Origin: Calliphora vicina
Taxonomy: Eukaryota > Arthropoda > Insecta > Diptera > Calliphoridae
NCBI RefSeq assembly: GCF_958450345.1
Contig: NC_088780.1
Location: forward strand, 119,054,226 to 119,118,225
Reading direction: 5' to 3'
Length of the DNA stretch: 64,000 nt
Part shown: positions 1-11,760 of the stretch, one piece after another
How the letters are laid out: each line of letters begins with the position of its first letter
Position numbering within the stretch: position 1 is the first letter of the stretch
Notes under the pieces: generated by a model
What the model saw: only the letters and a program-made list of their open reading frames with translations
What the model was told of the DNA's origin: nothing
Database searches by the model: none
Made by a program: the position numbers and the translations under genes

Positions 1-189
1 TGTTTATTTATAGTTTTTATATCCTGATAAGTAGTAGTTTGTAAATAAAGGCAAATTCCGTTATAACGAACGATATATTGTCAGGACAATTCATTATATA
101 GAGATTTCGTTTTTTAAATAAGTTTTAAGCGGTCTGTCATTATCGTCCAAATTTGTCCATATTTTGTAGTTTTTACTTATTGTTCTTCG

Positions 190-610
190 GCAGGGTGATT
201 TGGAGTGGAATTTTGGGATCTAAGAATTATTCAACTTTCTGGTAGCAGTTTCCAGTTTCGTCCGCATTGAAATTAACATCATGTGCTAGGTTGGGCTCAA
301 CTATAATGTGTTGCATTTCTTTTTTTAGTGGCTCAACTAATTCAGCTCGCGATGATAACTTCTCTGCTAATTCTTAAAGAGGTCTTACATGTTATCTTTT
401 TTTGAATATATATAACCAACCATAACTTGAATGGAATCTACAATTATAAAATCTTATTTTTATTTCTATGACTTTGGTTTTTAAAGCAGTTTCATTAACT
501 GAAATGTGTTTTTTTCCTCTGGCCGAAAAACCTACAATAAAGATATCGAAATTTTTGTTTGATTCATTCTTGAAAACGTTCGTTATTTTGAAAAAAGTAT
601 ACATTACATC
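190..610 (-). pseudogene. Decayed pogo/Tigger-type transposase (CENP-B-like)
   Basis: Minus-strand translation gives pieces in shifting frames that fit the CENP-B/jerky/pogo transposase layout. A helix-turn-helix tail reads SSYGWLYIFKKR (plus positions about 392-435). It is followed, after a stop and frameshift, by a linker containing LSSRAELVEPLKKEMQHI and then FNADETG (plus 252-270), the first catalytic aspartate motif of this family (usual form NADETGLFW). Several stops and frame changes mean no intact enzyme remains, and the rest of the catalytic core is missing or beyond recognition. Family assignment rests on the order HTH then NADETG. I did not find its terminal repeats. Confidence 0.55.
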
Positions 611-1167
611 TACGAAACGTCGGGAATATTGTAATAAAAATATGATTTTTTATTTACATTGAGGAAGTTCAGGCCCTACTAGCTTAAGAAACTCAACAAC
701 TTTAAAATAATTAAAATTTGGCCATATATAAACACTAAATAAGGTAGATAATGTTAAAAATTTGGATGTTTATTATAATGCTTAAAATGAGATTCGTTAT
801 ACCGGGTTTTTACTGTATTATTATTAAAGAAAAATTAAAATTATTATTATTTCCCAGCAAACACTTGGTAATAAGTTGGAATTATGTTCAATAACCTGCT
901 GATCAATGACTAACGTACAATACATAACGTATGCATTACTTAGAAGTAGTCGAATAATGACTGACTATGATTTAATATACGTCGTCCCGAAGTTATCTTC
1001 ACGTATATCACAAAATCAAAAAAAAATGAGTTAAGACCATTTTCTGGGGTAAAATTCTTATATCTATCGATCTGTTCAATGGACAGGTTTACATCTCTTA
1101 CAATTTCAGAGATATTGTGGATCAACTTTGTTGTATATCCATTTTTGCTAAAAATTTAATGTGTGAT
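611..1167. other. AT-rich stretch without a gene
   Basis: No credible coding region. The only structure seen is at 975-1006, a sequence containing TCCCGAAGTTATCTTCACGT that recurs in inverted orientation at 3943-3973. It may be the left end of an old element enclosing the mariner remnant. Confidence 0.4.
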
Positions 1168-1971
1168 TGGAGATGCTAATCGGGACTGATTTTTGAAAAT
1201 CCCGAAACCCCGGGTCGGGGTTCTATCTATAATCCCGATAATTATAAGAAAGAAATATACATAATTATGTCTTTACAATTGAAAGTAAATTTTTTATTTA
1301 GCAATTAATTTTTATTAGACACTAAAAAGCATACTATTGCATCTATGGTTTCTCTGCCATTCTGGAACGAATTTTGTTTCCGACATATGCTGCTGCCGAA
1401 AAACATATTTCATATTGGAAAAACCGTTTAAAAATACTTATAACAAATCTGCAAGCATTTTCCTCTTGTTCCTTCAGAAATAAAGTGATCTATTTCTTTT
1501 GCAAGTTGCAAATCTACATTATAACTTGGTTTCATTATTGTTATTTGGGTTTTTTTTACATTTATTAATAATATCTTTTAGCCTTTAACCAATCAAAATA
1601 TTTTCATTTTGTTCGAGCTCCTCATCTGAGATAAAATCAATTTAGTTTGAAGAGGATTTAAATTGAGTTTTGTTAGATAACTTACAAACAAATGTGAAGA
1701 ATTGATTTTCCAGAGCCCCACTCTAGGAAAACCAAAAATACCGCTTTCCTTTATTAACTATGTTGTAGCAGGAGTTGCGTTAACAACTTTGCTGAACATC
1801 ACTTTACGATATTCGGGCATGTAGAATGTCAAAATGCATTAAAAAGGCACACAAAAATGACAATTTCCCCTATTTTTTTATAAAAAACGGGATTTGGAAA
1901 AATCCCGGGATTTAAAATTAAAAAATACCTCCGGGATTTTCGGGAACGGGATTCCCCGTTTGGCATCTCTA
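1168..1971. mobile_element. Non-autonomous hAT-type element, copy 1
   Basis: The two ends are inverted copies of each other (TGGAGATGCTAATCGGG at the left, CCCCGTTTGGCATCTCTA at the right), with CCCGGGATTT-rich subterminal sequence. A second copy lies inverted at 18769-19565. The 8-bp flanks (TGTGTGAT and GTTATGAT) agree at five of eight positions, consistent with an old hAT target duplication that has decayed. The interior carries short minus-strand coding remnants shared with copy 2. Confidence 0.65.
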
Positions 1972-2238
1972 GTTATGATACCGTATGTGACATTTTTGTG
2001 GATATACAATAAAATTTGTATGAAATTTTATAAATATAAAAATCTTGTGTTATCTTCACGTATGTGATACAAATATTTAACAAGTTTTTAAAAAAGAAAA
2101 AATATTTTATTTTAATTATAATAGGCATTTCGAATTCGGTCTATTGCACTATGTACAATGTAAATCTCTTGAATTTGAGAAAGTCCCGGCTATGAACATT
2201 TTTTAACAATTGTTTTCAAGTTACTTCTTTTATACAAA

Positions 2239-3060
2239 ATGTCAAGGAAAGTAGACAATACTATTTTTTCTGTTTTGTGGCACACTGGAGTCGCTCCAAA
2301 GAATCATATGTTCAATATTATAAAATCTTGCAATAAATTTTCCAAAATTTTAACAATAAAAGGTGGTTTTTGGCAAATCATTATAAATATATTGATACTT
2401 GAACAACGCTACCAAATTATCCAAATATACTTTGAAAATCAGTTATTGTTTCACGCAACTTATTGTCGACTGTTTTATCGCAAAATTACATTTAGCGATG
2501 AGGCTCAATTTTGGCTAACGGGTTTGTTAATAAACAAAATTGACGCATATGGAGTAAAACCAATCAACAACAAACTCTACAAACTTCATCACATCCAGAA
2601 AAATTCACCGTTTGGTGCGGTTTACATGCTGGTGGCATCATCGGATCTTATTTCTTCAGAAATGAAACCGGAGCTCGCGTTGCGGTCAATGGAGATCGTT
2701 ACAGAACCGTGGTCAATGAGTTTTTTTTGGAAAATATGGATTACATGTAGCCGGGCGATATGTGATTTCAACAGGAGGTGCTACGTGCCATATGGATACC
2801 GCAACCATCGATTTATTGAAATGGACCTGTCTATTGCCTCTAGGTCCACATGAAGTCACTGGTTTATTCTGATAAACCAGCAACAATTGACGCCTTGCAG
2901 GCCAACATTGTTCGTGTTATTTGTGACATACCATCGATTCAATTCCAAAATGTTCAAAAAATGGACGTCCATAATGCGCTTCATTAAAAATAGCCATAGT
3001 GGCATATTACACTATTCGATGTATAATTTCAAGCACTACATTACAGAAATATCGAACCAC
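2239..3060 (+). pseudogene. Mariner-like transposase remnant
   Basis: A degraded plus-strand transposase of the Tc1/mariner superfamily. Readable landmarks in order are ITFSDEAQFWLTGLLINK (about 2490-2540, the stretch around a catalytic Asp), a region resembling WCG.HAGGIIGPYFF with a frameshift (about 2610-2670), VNGDRY (about 2690), FQQ followed by GATCH (about 2768-2795), ATIDALQANIVRVICDIP (about 2885-2938), and WTSIMRFIKNSHSGIL (about 2963-3010). At least three frame changes are needed, and sequence between GATCH and the C-terminal part is deleted, including the usual second and third catalytic region. Identification rests on motif order known for mariner-like transposases. The element is dead. 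Confidence 0.75.
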
Positions 3061-3133
3061 TTTTTTGACTCATTTTTTTATATAAATCGCTAAAACTTTA
3101 AATTCAATTTCCCAAAAAAAAATTTTGGACTTA

Positions 3134-3941
3134 GAGTAACTTCGGGTAATGTGGACTACCGTTTTGTTTTTTCTAAATTTTGGCCACAATATATATGGAC
3201 ATTAAAAAAGTTGTGAAGCAATAAATTAGCTAATGTATTCTCTAATTGTTTTTGCAGTTGAAAATTTGTTCCGTTAAAGGATAATAAATGTATGTGAAAA
3301 TATTGTAAGGAACCCAAAAACCAGCATTAAAAAAATTGGAGGGTAATATGGACCACTATATGAGGGTAATGTGGACTAGTATTTAATACATAAAATTCAT
3401 GAACCAGCTAATCACGAATGATTAAAAAATTTAATTTCAATATATTTTTATTAATACAAACTAAAAAGTCGAGTTCTTGGCTTAGATAGATTGCTTACAA
3501 AGTACATAGTTATTGTCGGGTAATATGGACCACTAGTACATAATCAAGTAATTTAAGTGGTCCACATTACACGAACTTGGGTTACAGTGGTAAAAAATTA
3601 TTTTTACCTAATAATCTAAATGTGCTTAAATTCTTACCAAATATATGCAAAACTACGTGTCCACTTTAACTATATAAAACCACCAAACATTAAATTCTAC
3701 CAAGTAACTGTACCAAATTTTGTTTCTTACTTGGCCCGAAAAAAATGTTGAGCACCCGCATTTATTTCAATACAAGAATAAAAAGCCAACATATCAATTA
3801 CTCATGAAAGCAAATCTGCAATTGTTCTTTCAAACAAATTGTAAAATGTACGACAAATCAGTTTTATCATACCTTCAATAGTTTCTGAAAAAAGACACTG
3901 GTCCACATTAGACGCATAGTTCACAATACCCGAAGTTACTC
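3134..3941. mobile_element. MITE with TA target duplication
   Basis: An 808-bp element with inverted ends GAGTAACTTCGGGTAATGTG (left) and the complement CAATACCCGAAGTTACTC (right), each bordered by TA. There is no coding capacity. The interior repeats a motif close to GTAATGTGGACCA at about 3146, 3344, 3366 and 3521, and its complement at about 3558 and 3899. The TA duplication suggests mobilisation by a Tc1/mariner transposase. Confidence 0.75.
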
Positions 3942-4069
3942 TACGTGAATATAACTTCGGGAAAACGATATACCAGCTTATTTACCATTTATTTGCATTA
4001 GAACATATTAAGTCCCACGAAATAAAAAATTACTTTTAATTGAAGAAAAAATTGGGATTGGGAAAGACC

Positions 4070-4321
4070 TACACAGAGAAAACAGATTCGTGATAGCAAC
4101 CGAATTTGTTGCCAATCGAATGATTCTACCTTAGTGACCGAATTTTACAGTTGTGGCTACAAAAATTTAGAAGTGGTAACAAAATTTTGGTTGCTTTAAC
4201 CGAAATTCTTCTTTAACAACTGTCTTTCTGTTGACAGAACCGAAAAATTCTATGTGTGCAACCGAACCATTCGATTGGCAACAAATTCGGTTGCTACTAT
4301 GAATCTGTATTATCTGTGTAG
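4070..4321. mobile_element. Fold-back MITE, family shared with 32214-32459
   Basis: The ends are long inverted repeats. Left: ACAGATTCGTGATAGCAACC and on through GAATTTGTTGCCAATCGAAT. Right: the complement of the same sequence with few changes. Inner halves are also complementary, so the whole 250 bp can fold into one hairpin. There is no coding potential. Confidence 0.8.
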
Positions 4322-6289
4322 AATTTAACCTAATGCACAGTAAAGCATATCCGATTAGTATGAAATTTCACATAACCGAAGCAGATGGACGCCAAGCCTA
4401 GGAGCGACCCTGTAGGGTTTCGAAATGGGGCACAACAAACGCACAAAAATTATAAATGCTTGCGAAATTTGTTTGGTTTCGTTCAAAATTAAAGAATTTT
4501 ATATACTCAATTAGGGCTATAAAAACATGCCTTATAGTTAGCATTTGAAAATTAAAATTTCACCACAATTTGTTATAAGTATAAACAACTTATGGAAACA
4601 AGTTTCAAAGTCATATCCCAGCAAAAACTTTACTTACTTAGTAAGCCAGCAAGTAATATTGGAGCAACTGAAAACTACACGCAGAGAAAAAATATAGTTG
4701 TGCATGTTTACTGTAACCATTTAAATAGTGTTACAAGTTTTTTAACAATATTATAGTCACAGTAACTATTTACATGATTTTGGTAACCATAATATGTTTC
4801 ATTTACGATTCACATGATTGTATCAACAGTAACAATAACAGTAAACAAATATATGTTTGTGACAACCATATTTATGATGAATAATTTTATCATAATATGT
4901 TGTTCTCAGATTATGATACCCATAAGCCGAGAGCAACATAATATGGTAAGTTCTTCATCATATAAATGGTTATCACAAACATATACTTGTTTACTGTAAC
5001 CATATATACTGTTGATACAATCATTGCAATGTACAATAAACAAATATCAATAAACTAATTTATATAAAAAACAATTTAAAATTCACTTATCTTAGTTTTG
5101 GTTAATCAGAAATGCTTATTAATCGATTGATTGATTAATCAGAATGTTTGATTATTCGATTAATCGCACATACCTAGTTTTAACATTTATCAAAAGGTTT
5201 AAAGAAAAAACAAGTAAAATAAGATATTTATCACCCAAAATGTATTTAATGTTATTAATTTAATAGTCGAAAAAACATTTCGCAATATATTTTAAATATT
5301 TAAGTACATATGGGAAATGGGTAAAATTCATAAACAAGATTATATAAAAACGTATACGACAACAACTTGTTAAACTTATTACAACAGTTATAAGTTCAAT
5401 GTCAATATATTTATTTTATGGGATTATTTTTTATCCAAAAAGAGAATAATTGCTGGTCATGTGCAAGTGAATCAGATTAAAATGCTTTTTGGGGAAAAAC
5501 ATTTCTCTAGAATTACGTATTTTGTAAAACAATAACTATTATTGCTGTCTTAAATAAATAAAATTGGTATCATTATTTTGATGTTGATACGGTCTATAAT
5601 GTTTTCGATTACATGTCGAATTACCAAACAACATACAGGCGGACGACAAAACAACCTCAACATCACGATGTGTGTAATTTTACAGACTTTTTAAACTCAT
5701 CAGAAATGCATGGCAACACCTTCAAAACATAAACATCAATTTATTTGGCATATATTTTTCAGAAATGTCTTGTAATAAAATCTTACAAGCATATGTGGAG
5801 CAAATATTCGAATACTCAATGTATCTCATATTAACGTTTGTTACATAAGTACGAGTATGTTGTATTTTTGATTTTGTTGTTGAATTTTTTTAATGATATT
5901 CAGTTTTTTTTACTTTATTTATTTAGTGCAATTTAATGTTATTTAAAAGTTTGCTGAATTCTATCTCATTTTTTAATTATTTTCATTTTAATATTTGTAA
6001 CGCTTGCACAAACATTTTGCGGTCTAAAGTAGGTTTTGTAACAGCAGGAGCAAGTTGATAGTTGTATAGAAATTTATGTGTCTGGAAAAGTTTTCACTAA
6101 GTTGACCACAATGAATTACTTATATATTATTGATTTTGGAATTTGTAGTTTATTTTGTTACAAAACTTTTCTAATGATCATAGGATTGGTAAACACAAAG
6201 CACTTTATTCACATAATGGTGCATAATGACCCACGATTGAAGCCAAAAATCGAATGACTGGAACCCTAACTGAATTACTTTATAAATAT
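4322..6289. other. Non-coding stretch with one long fold-back
   Basis: No gene seen. Positions 4813-4908 and 4929-5024 are imperfect inverted arms of about 96 bp around a spacer of about 20 bp. Around 5105-5175 there is a short patch of ATTAATCGATT-type sequence like the ends of the hAT elements described elsewhere in the window. The rest is AT-rich and featureless. Confidence 0.55.
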
Positions 6290-6712
6290 AAAAATTCTCA
6301 AGTATACGTAAATTTATTCAAATATTGTACAGATTCATTAGACAAATATTGGCATATTACTCGGTGTTTATAAATCTATCCCCTTTTTTAGGAAATCCTC
6401 ACTTTAAAGCTTTTTTAAATGCTTCTTTTACCTTTTTGGACGAGGTGGTCCACTTCCGCTTAAAATAGATCAAGTCCTGGGATACCTTTCATGTGTTCTT
6501 TAATTCTTTTTTTTACAAGAGCCTTACAATACCACTCCACAGGCCGAAGTTCTGGCCAGTTGGGCGGATTTGCCTCCCGCGGTACAAAATTGACATAATT
6601 GTTTGAATACCATTCAAAGACCTTTTTTCATAGTGACATGATGCCAAATCGGGCCAGAAATATAAAGGCACTCGTACTGTTTTAAGAAAGGTACTAAGAA
6701 AATGAGACAAAA
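6290..6712 (-). pseudogene. ITmD37E-type transposase fragment (C-terminal half)
   Basis: Minus-strand translation contains FLKTVRVPLYFWPDLASCHY, then residues matching the NPPNCPEL...EKYW-type segment in a broken frame, then a lysine-rich tail. FWPDLASCHY holds the second catalytic Asp. The spacing to the expected Glu in intact relatives is 37 residues, which is why I name ITmD37E rather than plain Tc1. Frameshifts and missing residues make it non-functional. An inverted second copy, equally decayed, lies at 11320-11760. Confidence 0.65.
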
Positions 6713-6845
6713 ATGTTTCTTTTAAATATCAATAATTTATATTCGTGAGTGATTTTCGAAAGTGGAGGTTATATGGGAACTACGACCAATACTGGACCGA
6801 TCACCATGAAATATATGAAAGTTATTTATTTTAAGATCATGGCCT
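6713..6845. repeat. Fragment of the long-inverted-end dispersed repeat
   Basis: The sequence from the ATATTCGTGAGTGATTTTCG motif through GGACCGATCACCATGAAAT matches 61540-61640 and, inverted, 60230-60310 and 21500-21570. It is a truncated copy of the repeat described at 21121-22421. Confidence 0.6.
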
Positions 6846-7411
6846 TCATCTATTTCAATGTAATCATTATAAATGTCATCCTCAATATCACTTTCGACGA
6901 CCGTTTCAAAATCACATTCTCCATCACATTCAGCTCCACTTTAATCTAAGTTAAAATTTTGATTATTAATTTCGATTATTCTAATATTTCGCCAGCTAAA
7001 TAACAAATATTTTATTCCGTACCTTTTATTTTCATTGGTTCAAGCCCTAAGTTAAAAATTTTGAAAGATTTGATTTTAGAATTGTAACTTCTTGCAGTAA
7101 TATTTATATATTTATAGAAGGAGCTATCGGAACACTAATCTACAGTGATCGAAAGTCCCTTTGTCTTTAGTTATTTGTCGAATTTCAGAAACAATACAAT
7201 TTTTGTGAGTCATTATTACTTATTTAAATTTGAAATTATGAAAAATTTTAAGCAATTTAATAAATTTAAATATATTTGAACATTTATTCGTTTTATTCGA
7301 TTATTCTACATAAAATTGTTCGAATTATTCGTTATTCGAAAATGGACATTTTGAAATTGTTCGAATAATTATTCGATTAATCGAACGATCATTAGTCGAA
7401 TGAATACCCTA
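6846..7411 (-). mobile_element. Truncated hAT-type element (one end retained)
   Basis: The right end reads CGAATGAATACCCTA, matching the terminus of the hAT element at 41767-42837. On the minus strand, 6850-6945 encodes an acidic stretch (ECDFETVVESDIEDDIYNDY) that is also recognisable on the plus strand of the 42-kb copy at about 42235-42330. So this is a second, inverted and truncated member of that family. The other terminus is missing where it meets the repeat fragment at 6713-6845. Confidence 0.65.
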
Positions 7412-8552
7412 GTATTTATCAAAATACATAGGAGGGAATATCCATGTGAAAGCGGACAGCTGTCGGATTTACCATCTCCGATTTTAATGATATTTACAAC
7501 ACACATAATATATTCAATATATTTCTCATATCGTGACTATTTCAATGAAAACTCATTCCGATATAAAAATATCGCGATTTGAAAATTGGAAATTTTTTTT
7601 AAATTTGTCCATAAATTGGTGTGAATAAAATTGTTTAATTCCAAAATTTTAAAGGTCAATAGTCGGAGTATATATTTCAATGTAAAAAATATCAATGATC
7701 GCGGTGTTAAAAATTCAAAATTTTTCTTTATAACTCCTGAACTAATCGTGTCTCCATCGAAATTATTGTGAACGAATATAGTAGAGAGTTTAGGTGTCCT
7801 CATACCATGTTCAATTTAATGCACACCTTTGCCTTTAAAATGGAATCAAAAATTATCTTGGACTTTGAGTAGTTTCAATGTTATGGGTAATTATGTGTAT
7901 ACAATTTTTGAGAATTTTAAAAAAATTTTCAATTTTCAAATCGCGATATTTTTGAAATAGAAAGGGCTTCCGATGAAAATGTTTTTGATTTAAGGAACTC
8001 TTTGGAACCGTAATATGTGTGGTAAATTTCATTAAAATCGAAGATGTCAAATCAGAAAATATCAGTTTTCTATCCGTTTTGATATGCATTCTCCCAGGAT
8101 TGAAGTTAAAATTGAGTTTAAAAAAGACCCTGATTAAAACCAAAATTGTTTAAGTATGTATATTAATTAATAAAACAAATTACGTTTACTATACATATAT
8201 GTTTACTATATGTTTATAATAAAATAATTACTATATATCCGGTATTTAATAAATTTACACAATATTTAAAACATGCTTTTTTAATTCTATATTTTAGCTA
8301 CATCCACAACGTTTAAATTTTAATGTTTTAAAATTACAATTATTTGCTTTAAAATCTCAAAATAAATTCAAAAATATGTTCAAATGGCCTCTAACTTTCA
8401 GCTGAAAAACAAACTGGAAAAAATTAAAAACTTAAAAAGGCGCCATTTAAAAAATCAATGCAAGTTAGATACTTGAACTTGAAATAGACAATTATATTGC
8501 AAATTTGTTGATTTAGATTTGTTTTTTTTTTGCTTCTGTTGTTATTTCAAAA
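7412..8552. other. Non-coding stretch with dispersed repeat pieces
   Basis: No gene. Two related pieces of about 60 bp, both containing a CATCT(C/T)CGATTTTAATGA core, lie in opposite orientation at about 7465-7510 and 8030-8055. Similar sequence recurs near 56210 and 63845. They look like parts of an old dispersed repeat. Open frames here (7537-7803 and 7853-8143, minus) lie within this repeat and show no protein motif. Confidence 0.4.
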
Positions 8553-8927
8553 GTGCATCATCTTCAAAACATTATGATTGCATTGACATTATTACAGATT
8601 TCTACTCATACTGGCATAATTATATCAAAAACAATATTAAACACATTAATACATACCACAAAAGTTTACAGTGTAGAAATGTTACAAAATTATGATGCTT
8701 TCAATTATACACGCTTCAATATCAATAGATGTTGCACCGCAAAATCCATTGAATGCAGTGTCAAGCTTATTTCGTTCTTTTATGAGTATTTTGTAGTGCA
8801 GTCTTTGCAGTATCCATTAACTTTGAATGGTTGCTGTGACTTGGAGCCCACCATTCACTTCACAATTTTATTATTTTTATGTGAAACCAGAACAGCAATA
8901 GCAATAACATCTACGTTAATTTGGTAG
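8553..8927 (+). CDS. Unrecognised 124-codon open frame
   Basis: A plus-strand open frame starting MHHLQNIMIALTLLQ and ending TAITSTLIW-like sequence, with cysteines scattered (CC at two places) and no recognisable domain, catalytic motif or convincing signal peptide. Local base composition is less AT-rich than its surroundings, which slightly favours real coding or a decayed coding source. In DNA this AT-rich a stop-free run of this size is uncommon but could still occur by chance in 64 kb. No TATA box or splice partner was found. Treat it as hypothetical. Confidence 0.15.
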   Translation: MHHLQNIMIALTLLQISTHTGIIISKTILNTLIHTTKVYSVEMLQNYDAFNYTRFNINRCCTAKSIECSVKLISFFYEYFVVQSLQYPLTLNGCCDLEPTIHFTILLFLCETRTAIAITSTLIW

Positions 8928-11319
8928 ATTTTTATAATGGCAGATTGTTGTTTCTCTTTATTTTAGTTGAAAGGTTTGTGAAACTATAAAAATACAACAA
9001 TAATTGTTAAAAATAATCAATATTGATGTACTAACTAAATAGGAATTAAATATTTTATTCTTAATGATAATTGCTTAAGAAAATGATGGAATTTGAATGT
9101 ATTATTAAATATTAAGTATTGCTTGAATTATATACTCATAATAAATATTAATTAATATACATAAGTACTTGTTTTATAGCATTTTAAGTACTATTTTACA
9201 AATAAATATCAGAAATTGTATGTTGATGTGCCAGAATTAGGGATGTCAATCCTGGAAAGCCCCGGATTTTATGGGGATTAACTAATCTCGAAATTTTTTT
9301 ATAAATCACGGATAATTCTAGTATTTTTGATAGTTTGATATACCTAGAAAGCTAAAATTCGGTATACTTATAATAGAATTAGTGAAAAAGGGTTGCATTG
9401 CACATAGGACAATACTAAAATGATCAACTGTGTGCAGTAAAGTTGGCTGCAATTCGTATGTCATTGACATCATGGTGCATAAAAATATGGCGAATATCCT
9501 CATTTTTGCCTTTGATCGAGCTGACGAAAAAGTGATCCGCAAAAATCGGGATTAAAATAATAGGAAAACAATATAAAGAATTTGAAATTTTACCAGTTTT
9601 TTTCTTTGTTCCTAAAGTGTCTGAAGCGAAATTATTGACATACATATATGCGAATGAGACGGCAGACACACTTTTAGTAGACACAAAATATCATGCCCTT
9701 CATACACCCGAACCCTTCTATAATCCCATCTGCGATCCCGGAGAATATCTATGTCAAAACACCACCTACATTTCATAAATCATCATCATCAATATTTTAC
9801 ACCGACCTCAATACCTCAATATAATCGACAATAGTTAACATCAATTTCATCGATATCAACAACAATCTTTTACGTCAATATCATCAACAATTTTACATCA
9901 GCACAATAATCATCCAATCATCATTAAATCCATATTCAAATAGTCATCAATAGATCAGCAACTAAATCGAAATAGTGGAGGCACAGATAAGTACCCTGTA
10001 TACTTTTATATTGTTTTTTAAAATTTTTTTTTGACTAAGAAACAAAAAAAACCAAGCATATTCGATTTTACCAAGAACGTTTTGGGCATTCACTGCTGAT
10101 GGTGAGTCTGCTGTGGACCCACACCAACGGTTGTTTCTGAAAGGATCGGAAACAAACGTTTGGGTATTGAAGCAGCCTTGGCATTATAAGCGAAAGCTCG
10201 CTCGTTTTGGAGCAATAATTTACCCGGACTTACTTTTCAAGCAAATTTATACCTTGTGATTTAAAATATAAATTTTTCGGAAACCAATTTCATTCCAAAT
10301 TCTGAATTAAATTTTCCGCTATAAGATTTATTAAACAATAAAAATTTTTGATATACACATTGAATATACATTTTAATAAAGATAACTACTTAATTCTAAC
10401 AAGGAAAAGTTTTTGTAATTTTGATATAATATTCCAAATAATTAAACCTAGAATTCCTTTTTCTAGTTAGACAGCAATATCTATTCCAAATTTTACAGTG
10501 ATTGACACCAAAACAAATACCAGTGTTTTACCAATGAATTTTTTTAACACCATTTGTATTCACTTTAAATTCTAAGCAATTTTGAAAAAAATTGTTTATG
10601 AACATTTTTATGGAAATCTAATATTTTTCCCAAGTATATTTGGATTATTAAGATAAGTTGCTTTGGCGAATACAAGAGCTTACAATTGTGTAATCTAAAA
10701 CATTTGTTTTTCTTTGGTGACAATTATATTAAGTCAATTTTTAATTAATTATGTCAAATTGAACAATAACAAAGAATATTTTTCCTATTTTATAATATCT
10801 TGAAATGAATTACGAATATAACATAAGAAATATGTAAAGAAACATTAGGAGAATATTGTAACTGTTCGAACATAGGGAATTTATTCTAGCCATTGGCATA
10901 AGCTCTTGAATGTTATCCAAAATGCTAAATACAAAGTTTTTATTAAATTGTGAAAATAAAATTTTAATGCGTAACTAAAGTTTTAAGACAATATGATCTG
11001 AGAGGTGAGTAAAAGTGGTGATGAGAATAGGGGTGGCCTTAAGATACAAACCAAGGTTACCAAGATTAAGGGGAGGGCAAAAATTTAGTTTAGGCAAAAA
11101 AAGGCTTAACAGCTCTTGAAGTTAAATTAAATTTTATAAACAAAAATTCACCTGTTGTTTGATAAATGCTGAAACTTATGTACTGGCAGGCTTATCGCAA
11201 CTTCCTGGTGCAGATTTTTATGTAGCTGAAAAACAAACAAAATTCCCTCCCTAAGAAGTTTCTTGTGTGGAAAGCCATTTGCAGTTGTGGCAAAAGAAGC
11301 CAATCATTTGTGACACCAG
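8928..11319. other. Intergenic stretch with a GC-richer patch
   Basis: No supported gene. About 9240-9310 resembles hAT subterminal sequence (GGGATGTCAATCCTGG with AAGCCCCGGATTTT). About 9775-9960 is a degenerate CAT/CAA-rich simple sequence. About 10060-10260 is distinctly GC-richer than its surroundings and carries broken open frames with no family I recognise. The rest is AT-rich. Confidence 0.4.
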
Positions 11320-11760
11320 GTACACAGAAATGTATATTACGGAGTATCTACAAAAACGGCTTTTACCTTTCTTAAAACAATGCCTTCATATTTCTGACCC
11401 GATCATGCCACTTTGGAAAAAAGACCCTTGAGTGGTATTCAAACAATAATGTCAATTTTGTACCACGGGATGCAAATCCACTCAGCTGTCCAGAACTTAG
11501 GCCTGTGGAAAGATATTGTGCTCTTGTAAAAAAGAATTAAAGACCACATGACAGGTATCCCAGGACATGTCCGATTTTAAGTGTAAGTGGGCCACCTTGT
11601 CCAAAAAGGTAACGGAAGCAACTATAAAATCTTTAATGGGGGGATTTCCGGAAAAAGTGGATAACATTTTTAAATACCAAGCAATGTGCCAATTTGTACA
11701 ATATTTGAATAAATTTACGTATTTTTGAGAATTTTTTGAATGGTTTAAGTATTACTTAAC
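11320..11760 (+). pseudogene. ITmD37E-type transposase fragment, inverted copy
   Basis: The plus-strand translation reads EYLQKRLLPFLKQ, then a broken copy of the FWPDLASCHY...NPPNCPEL region with in-frame stops, then ELKTT and a lysine-rich C-terminal part (KWATLSKKVTEATIKSLM). It parallels the minus-strand fragment at 6290-6712, including the 3' flank with the AATATTTGAATAAATTTACG motif. The two together form a large inverted repeat about 4.6 kb apart. Multiple stops show it is dead. Confidence 0.65.

Noticed and set aside
392..662. Plus-strand 64-codon frame overlapping the pogo-like relic
   Set aside because: The minus strand carries recognisable transposase motifs; the plus frame has none.
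7537..8143. Two minus-strand frames of 88 and 96 codons
   Set aside because: Both lie in sequence that recurs elsewhere as dispersed repeat and contain no domain or consistent codon pattern.
9318..9684. Overlapping minus-strand frames, with a faint AANFTAHS stretch like hAT CxAHxL motifs
   Set aside because: Key cysteine and surrounding residues are missing; too little to call a transposase.
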